Source: Pristionchus mayeri
Taxonomy: Eukaryota > Nematoda > Chromadorea > Rhabditida > Neodiplogasteridae
Direction: 5' to 3'
Length of the DNA stretch: 64,000 nucleotides
Assembly (NCBI GenBank): GCA_036245805.1
Contig: BTRK01000001.1
Location: forward strand, 27,721,087 to 27,785,086
A program made the translations under genes and the position numbers. Each line of letters starts with the position of its first letter. The first letter of the stretch is position 1. Below, in pieces: positions 58,757 through 64,000 of this stretch. The notes under the pieces are model-generated. The model had not been told where the DNA came from. It saw only the letters and a program-made list of their open reading frames with translations, and ran no database searches.

Positions 58757-60915
58757 AACGCACCGACAAAATAGCAGAAATGGCCGTACATCTCTGCGGT
58801 ATGTTTGTTTTCCCTGAGGAAACTGTACTGGATGGAAAAGATGGAGTCTGCCCAAGAGACGATCGAAATTTAGTCATCAGGTACATATATTGCGTAAATG
58901 CGTTCAGAAATTTATTTCAGAGGTGTAAATGAAACCGGTTCAAGAGTCACTTTCGACAACGATATTGGAAATGTAAGATTAAAGCTGACAAAATATTAGG
59001 TTGGTGCAAAAGTTTCTTTACAAGGCGTTATCCACTTTTCTCGTAAATGCATCGCGGTGCGATATGGAGAGTATACATCAACTAACATATTAGAAAACCC
59101 ATATTAAAATTGCTCAAGACTGATGAAAGTTATAGCCCTAAAACTCGTGATTTTGTAAAGATGCACCAACCTGATAGAATAATTGGGATATCGGGCATTC
59201 ATATAAATATTCAGCTCTTGTGAGCGAATATTGTTGAGGTGCTCGCATTCGACTCGGCACGAAGTATGTGGAAGCTTGAATTCGGTGATACTGGTTTGGT
59301 TGCGTGGCTCGTTGCAGTGAGCTGTGCGACGAAGAGTGATCATTTCATATATATTGCACTTTAAAGTGTTTTATCGTCTAACAGGTGGTCAAATATAGGT
59401 GATCAAGGGGAATTTTGATGAGATGTAGAACATTCAACAGGCGGCAAATGCTGCTGTGACGTCGGGCTGCCGATGATGCGCGATTCTTGGGGGATCGAGA
59501 ATGGAATGCGAGCAAAAACGGTGTTCGAAGGAGGAGTTTGCGAAAACAACACACATCGACTTACGTACGTTTTCACAACATTGCCAAATAATGAAATGAG
59601 ATTAGTGAATATAATTAGTGTGGCAAATTTGGACAAAAAATCTCACGAATTCCGCACATTCGCATGTTCGTCCGAACTCGCACTATTCCTTCTCATTCCT
59701 AGATTCAACTGTGCGGTTTCGTGCGAATTTGCAGCACTAAATATAATCGGAGAGTTACGAAATGGCCACTAATCCTGTCTATTTTCATGTTCCGCAATGC
59801 TACGAATCCTGAAGACGAAGACGTGCAATATTTGAGTCCTGATGACGCAATCTCGGTAAGCGTTATTAGACGGAAATAATGAGTATGATGAGTATAAGTG
59901 GTATTCAGCATCGAATCACTTGCCAAAAGGGGATATTTGTACTCTCGCTCAACACCAGCATAGATGGATGGCAGGTACGAATTCCTGAAAAATATGAGTG
60001 ATAAAGATAGGGACCACAAACTCCGCCCACTCGGCTCTGACACCTTTCCTCTCGAAAGTGAGATTTAGGGAGACATTCCTTCATTCTTCATTCAAAACCA
60101 AATCGATCAATGTAAAGCGATTAATCTAGATCTCCCATTTATCTATCACTCTCCTGAGACGGAGTACCAATTCTCATGTTTGAGTATGTCAGCATACAGG
60201 GAAAAAGCCCCTTAGATAATAAGCACATACTTCCACCTTCGGCCAGTTGTTGCTTAGGAACCGACTCACCTTTCCATTAAAACAGAATATTAAACACTTC
60301 AGGCGCTATTCGGTGCTTCAAATTAAATCAGTTTGCACGATGCGCATTAAGGTTGGGGAGAGGCACGAGCGAAACTCTGCCTCCTTCCCCTCTCTTTCTC
60401 GGCTGTCTGTGCATATAGAGCGAGTGCGTTGCCCTTCAGTCTCGCCTTACTGGGGCGAGGCACAACTGGGAAAGGAAAACAACGGGGTTAGCTCCGCCCC
60501 CTCTGTCCTTGGTCTCGCTTTTCCGCTTCCCTCTGTTGACAGTTGTTCACCTACTTCTTGAGCCCTAGCGCGATGCAGAGATGAGATATCGACAAACGGT
60601 CAAAAGCATGCTGTTATAAGGATCCCAACTAGAGTTCGTAATTCGGGTCTTCGTATCTTCATTTTATACGCTTTCTCGACGGCGAGAGAGTGCAAAGAAT
60701 GAAGAAACCGTGGTATCGTTTCTCGAACGCTAATCCCAACGGTCAGGTTGAGCACCGTTTTGGAGGGATAACTTCATTTCGGCTTCACCCCTTGCGGTCC
60801 CTAGATAAAGACAGACCATAATATCAATTTCGAATATCTAGACCGAAAGGCAATTTGAATACAAGAAAACATGTTATTTCAGATTTCGAATGCGACGTGT
60901 GCCCCCGAACCACCT
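58757..60915 (+). CDS. Cys-containing module gene, copy 1
   Basis: Exons read ERTDKIAEMAVHLCGMFVFP with EETVLDGKDGVCPRDDRNLV (from 58757), GVNETGSRVTFDNDIGN, VEVLAFDSARSMWKLEFGDT with AWLVAVSCATK (about 59232-59336), GGKCCCDVGLPMMRDSWGIE with CENNTHRLT (about 59440-59567), EDVQYLSPDDAIS (about 59805-59857), RITCQKGIFVLSLNTSIDGW (about 59907-59967) and ISNATCAPEPPG (60881-60915). Within it, VEVLAFD...WLVAVSC and VQYLSPDD...DGWQISNATC look like two versions of one repeat: V-x-LSxD, a Cys, then G-x-W/F-x-L, DGW, xxxC. The pattern is reminiscent of short extracellular nematode modules (DUF281-like), but I cannot assign it. The first exon, perhaps with a signal peptide, was not found: an AG acceptor precedes 58757. 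A 179-base mariner-type element lies in one intron. Confidence 0.55.
58996..59174. mobile_element. Mariner-type miniature element in an intron
   Basis: TTAGGTTGGTGCAAAAGTTT starts it and GATGCACCAACCTGA ends it, flanked by TA on both sides (58994-58995 and 59175-59176). The ends are of the same type as the element at 4632-5557. At 179 bases it is a miniature derivative lying just after an exon of the Cys module gene. Confidence 0.85.
60000..60600. other. GC-richer intron insert of unknown nature
   Basis: The intron between the DGWQ and ISNATC exons of copy 1 is about 0.9 kb, against roughly 60 bases in copy 2. Its middle (60340-60570) is richer in G and C than its surroundings (GGGGAGAGGCACGAGCGAAA; TACTGGGGCGAGGCACAACT) and encodes no recognised protein. 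It is probably an inserted repeat. Confidence 0.4.
60633..60730. mobile_element. Small inverted-repeat element, copy 1 (GGCGAGAGAG core)
   Basis: GAGTTCGTAATTCGGGTCTT starts it and TTTCTCGAACGC ends it, with the core TCTCGACGGCGAGAGAGTG. A closely similar element lies at 61953-62060 in the second module copy, at a different intron position. Confidence 0.65.
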
Positions 60916-61089
60916 GGTAAGGTGCAATCATACTCATTTATATGTAGTAATTTGTATCTCACTCATTGTGTAACTAAAGCTAAACAAATACATTGTCTGA
61001 ATTAGAAAAGCGGTCCCTCAGGGTTTCTTGAGGAAATCAAGCAAAAATGAAGATTCTGAAAAGTCGCAGAAGAACTTGTGAAATTGCAG

Positions 61090-62475
61090 AACGCACCGAC
61101 AAAATAGCAGAAATGGGCAATGACAGTTGCTCACTGGAACTCTTCCCTAATGAAACTGTGCTGGATGGAGATAGTGGAGTCTGCCCTAGAGACAATCGAA
61201 AACTAATCATCAGGTTACCTAGAAACCGTTGATGAATTTTAAAATGTACTCCAGAGGTGTTAATGAAACCGGCGAAATTATCACTTTCGACAACGATAAT
61301 GCAAATGTGAGTGCTGAATGAGATTGCGGAAGAACTTATCCGTAATAGATCGCTATCGGTCGATAAAGAACATGAGCATAGTTGTCCACGCCGCCGGCGA
61401 CCACCATGAACCCCTATTCATGGTTACGCACTGCCTGACAAAATGACATGAATAGGGGTTCATGGTTGCGCAGTGCCTGACAAGCCGCCGCCAGTGGTGG
61501 GCAACTATGAACATAAGTTATCTTGTAGGAGAATTTGCAGCGTCTTTTCGGGTACGTTTCAGGTGCGCTTATCCGCTATTTAGTGCGCCTGAAACATACC
61601 TGAAAAGGCAACATACATTTCTATATAAGATAACGCGAAATATTTATCAATGTCGAGGTGCTCACGTTCGATGTGATCCGGGGCATGTGGGTGCTCGAAT
61701 ACAATGACTGGAGGACTTGGCTCGTGGCAGTCAGCTGTGCCGAGATTAGTGAGACATTTTTCATTTACGACGAGCAGTATAAAACAATCCCACAAAGACT
61801 TTCCGGCAAATCTGATGCATACAGATGATACGTGTGGTTGCGCTGGTCTTCCGATGGTGGATGTGGACTGGGTAATCGAGAATGGCGTGCCGGCACAGGT
61901 TGACTCGGAAGGAGCGTGCGAGGACAGGACGCACGAGCTCACGTATGTACTAAAGTTCGTAATTCGAGTCGCCGTCTCTTCAGTTTCCACACTCTCTCGA
62001 CCGATTGATTGGCGAGAGAGTGTGCAAAATGAGGAGAACGTGGTTTCATTTCTCGAACTGTAGTATGTAATCAAAAGTTTGAGATTGTTTTCTGTTCCGC
62101 ACACCCTGTATTCACTCTCAATCAAATTTTAAGATTTTAACTATTTTACAATTTTAAGATATTTATTTACCAAATCTCCTTCTGGTTTGGATGTGCAGTT
62201 TCTGAGTCCGGACGACGCCAGATCGGTCAGCGAGCATGTCTTGTTATTCCCACAATTTACAATCTTAATACGTTTTCAGTTCCGCATCGCTTGCCAGGCT
62301 GGGATATGGATCCTCTCGTATCTCGACAATCACGATGGGTGGCAGGCAAGATTTTTGTTCACGCTTAGTGCTCAGATTAGACAAATCGGATACCAATGAT
62401 TAGACTATATACAATATGGTATTTCAGATTACCAGCGCGACATGTGCGCCCGTAAGCGTCGCATCAGCCAAATAG
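61090..62475 (+). CDS. Cys-containing module gene, copy 2
   Basis: It is a tandem copy of the 58.8-60.9 kb gene. Exons read ERTDKIAEMGNDSCSLELFP with NETVLDGDSGVCPRDNRKLI, GVNETGEIITFDNDNAN, NVEVLTFDVIRGMWVLEYND with WRTWLVAVSCAEI (about 61650-61752), DDTCGCAGLPMVDVDWVIEN with ACEDRTHELT (about 61822-61942), VQFLSPDDARS (about 62196-62227), FRIACQAGIWILSYLDNHDG (62280 on) and ITSATCAP. If the last donor is not used the frame ends VSVASAK at 62475. Cys positions are kept between copies. The two copies could be exon sets of one gene, since no clear start or end separates them. An inverted hairpin (61380-61510) sits between its second and third exons. Confidence 0.55.
61380..61510. repeat. Inverted hairpin in the intron of copy 2
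   Basis: GTTGTCCACGCCGCCGGCGA, GAACCCCTATTCATG and CGCACTGCCTGACA are followed by their inverses (TGTCAGGCACTGCGC is read as GCGCAGTGCCTGACA on the plus strand; CATGAATAGGGGTTCATG; GGTGGGCAACTATG). The motif ATGAACCCCTATTCATG also appears as CATGAACCCCTATACGTG at about 63943-63962. This is a small fold-back element. Confidence 0.6.
61953..62060. mobile_element. Small inverted-repeat element, copy 2 (GGCGAGAGAG core)
   Basis: AAGTTCGTAATTCGAGTCGC starts it and TCTCGAACTG ends it, with the core CACTCTCTCGACCGATTGAT then GGCGAGAGAGTG. It lies about ten bases after the donor of the DRTHELT exon. Confidence 0.7.
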
Positions 62476-63760
62476 AAATTAACAGCACGAAATCCATTTC
62501 CAACTCACTTTCATTTCCTCTGAAATCAATAAATGTAATGAATTCATGCAATACAAAATATCACATATGCCCCATTATTTGTTCCGTTTGTCTATCTTCA
62601 TTTGTCGCTGTGGTGGGTGGCCTAGCTTGCTTAATAAATCTCTCCTTCTCTCTGTCTCGCTCGTTTCTTTCCCGTTCCCCTTTCAGCATCCATAATGCCT
62701 ACTTCTCGCATCATTCTTCATTCTTTTGCAGCCTTTCTTCTTCTCGAAATATCTCTTTACATTATCAGTTCAAAAAAGTAGTTACAAAAACCGACCGCCC
62801 ATGGCCCGCGCACCACAACGAATGAGGGGTTATAGAAACGGATTCATATGATCGATTTTCGAAGTCTACGTGGAAAGTTATCTCTAGGGACTTCATTCGG
62901 AAAAAAATTTTTCTTGTACGGTTAGTTCTCGCAGATAGTCACTCATACACACAACATTTGTGCAGCAACACAACTCCATCTCCACTCGGCTGCCTCACAG
63001 ATAGAATATCTTATCCAAACTTGGCCCCGCCTCTGTCTGTGTGTTGATGCCGCCTCTTCCAGAGTGGAGACTTGATTGCACTCTCTTCCCAATAGGGTTG
63101 ATTCATTAACGGCGGCTATTCATCGAATTATGACTTCCGTCGGTTCATGTTTATCTGCAATTTGTCCAATTCGCAATTTTGCAATTTGCAATTTTTTTCC
63201 CATCATGCAATTTGCATAGTCGTCAGCTCCCTCATCGTCATCAAAAATCTCGTCCATTCTCCCACTCTCCGAACACGTAATTTTCCGAAAATTCGAATTC
63301 CTCGCTTCCTCACTCCATGCCCGATGATCATTCCCACGAACGGCATTATCATTTCCACCAACGATGAGTGGGAGTAGCAACGATACAACTGATGATACTC
63401 ATTTTGTGCATACAATAACAGTCATCCCACACAATGGGGAAACGAATGTGATTTGGCTTTATTTTGAAAAATATCATGATGCATTGAAGCGATATTATTT
63501 GTTAGCACTGGGAAAGGATTGAATATTTCGATAATGTACAAAATTACATAAATAAATATCATAAATAAGTTGGTGGTTTCCAGGCTGACGACGGAGACAA
63601 AAGTTCGTACACTCCTCCAAAGCAGATTCTTAAAGAAGGAGTAACATGAAAAATAGATTGTTCATGTGAAATAGTGGTTGTCGTAGAGGACAGAAATCCG
63701 ATGAGAAATAACTTTATCCGAAGTGTCACGGATGACTTTATCACGAGATATGAGAATGAG
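62476..63760. other. Intergenic with a solo element X end
   Basis: 62770-62930 is a decayed end of element X (AGTTACAAAAACCGACCGCC; CTTGTACGG). 63150-63200 has an imperfect AATTTGCAATT short tandem. Frames on both strands at 63120-63415 overlap one another and show no motif. Confidence 0.5.
62770..62930. mobile_element. Solo end of element X
   Basis: Sequence from AGTTACAAAAACCGACCGCC through AGTCTACGTGGAAAGTTATC to TTTCTTGTACGG matches the right arm of X copy 1 (17.1-17.26 kb) and X copy 2 (39.0-39.18 kb). The partner arm is not present nearby. Confidence 0.75.
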
Positions 63761-63960
63761 AAGAGGTGCCTCAGCGCAGGACAATTGCCCAACTCGTTGC
63801 CGTTCGCTTGCAATTTGGCGCAGCGACTTGGGAGTTGTTTCATTGTAACCAGTATGCGCTCCCATACATATGCAAATATTAGTCTTGTTACGAGGCGAGC
63901 TTCAGTTTTACTCCAAATCGACGTATAAGGGTTTAGGGGTTTCCATGAACCCCTATACGT
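63760..63960. mobile_element. Solo arm of element W
   Basis: GCGACTTGGGAGTTGTTTCA, GTAACCAGTATGCGCTCCC and TTAGTCTTGTTACGAGGCGA match the left arm of W at 50090-50210. Just after it, GGGTTTAGGGGTTTCCATGA begins a short palindrome-like stretch near the window end. Confidence 0.7.
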
Positions 63961-64000
63961 GAAAACTCAAGTTCGCCTGGTAACAAGAATAGTATATGCA

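Noticed and set aside
61580..62125. 181-codon minus-strand frame
   Set aside because: It is antisense to several well-supported plus-strand exons and introns of the Cys module gene, and it crosses a small inverted-repeat element.
1..64000. tRNA, rRNA or other structural RNA genes
   Set aside because: I looked for TTCGA-type arms with matching acceptor stems and for conserved rRNA blocks and found none I could support by eye. A covariance-model scan would be needed to exclude them.

Overview
The window reads as a nematode nuclear genome fragment. Genes are split into many short exons by introns that are mostly about 40-60 bases long and begin GTRAGT and end TTTCAG. The gene content (F-box, BTB-kelch, THAP and ferroportin families) and the many small inverted-repeat elements fit a free-living nematode; a diplogastrid such as Pristionchus is my guess, but nothing proves genus. 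There are no operons, plasmid genes, CRISPR arrays or bacterial signals.

Layout. 0.5-1.0 kb: two fragments of a ribosomal protein S2 exon. 1.1-4.3 kb (minus): a THAP zinc-finger protein with a transposase-like body, apparently decayed. 4.6-23 kb (minus): three tandem copies of a BTB-BACK-kelch gene (called KLHL1, KLHL2 and KLHL3 here). KLHL2 and KLHL3 continue at the 3' end into exons for the first RecA domain of a UAP56/DDX39-type DEAD-box helicase, an unusual domain combination. A fourth, truncated copy (KLHL4) lies at 32.2-34.9 kb. Every copy carries its own lesions. 23-26 kb: a duplicated segment with a conserved 30-residue membrane peptide. 27.4-32.2 kb and 46.0-49.4 kb: two related blocks holding four copies of an unrecognised multi-exon gene (family B, copies A-D; A and D look complete, B and C are truncated) and two copies of a small Asp/Pro-rich minus-strand gene. 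39.8-44.3 kb (minus): a ferroportin (SLC40-type iron exporter) gene, the most clearly identifiable intact gene. 51.8-53.9 kb (plus): an F-box gene. 58.8-62.5 kb (plus): two tandem copies of a Cys-containing module of unknown function.

Repeats fill much of the rest. I see several mariner-like elements with TA target duplications, three families of large fold-back elements (called X, Y and Z here), a further inverted-repeat family (W), a hAT-like miniature element with an 8-bp duplication, and nested insertions (Y inside X; mariner-like inside W). Comparing the KLHL paralogues gives 'empty sites' that date and delimit several insertions. The overall picture is a birth-and-death gene cluster being broken up by transposons and unequal exchange. 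Exon limits are from reading splice signals by eye; a few joins could not be resolved and are flagged.
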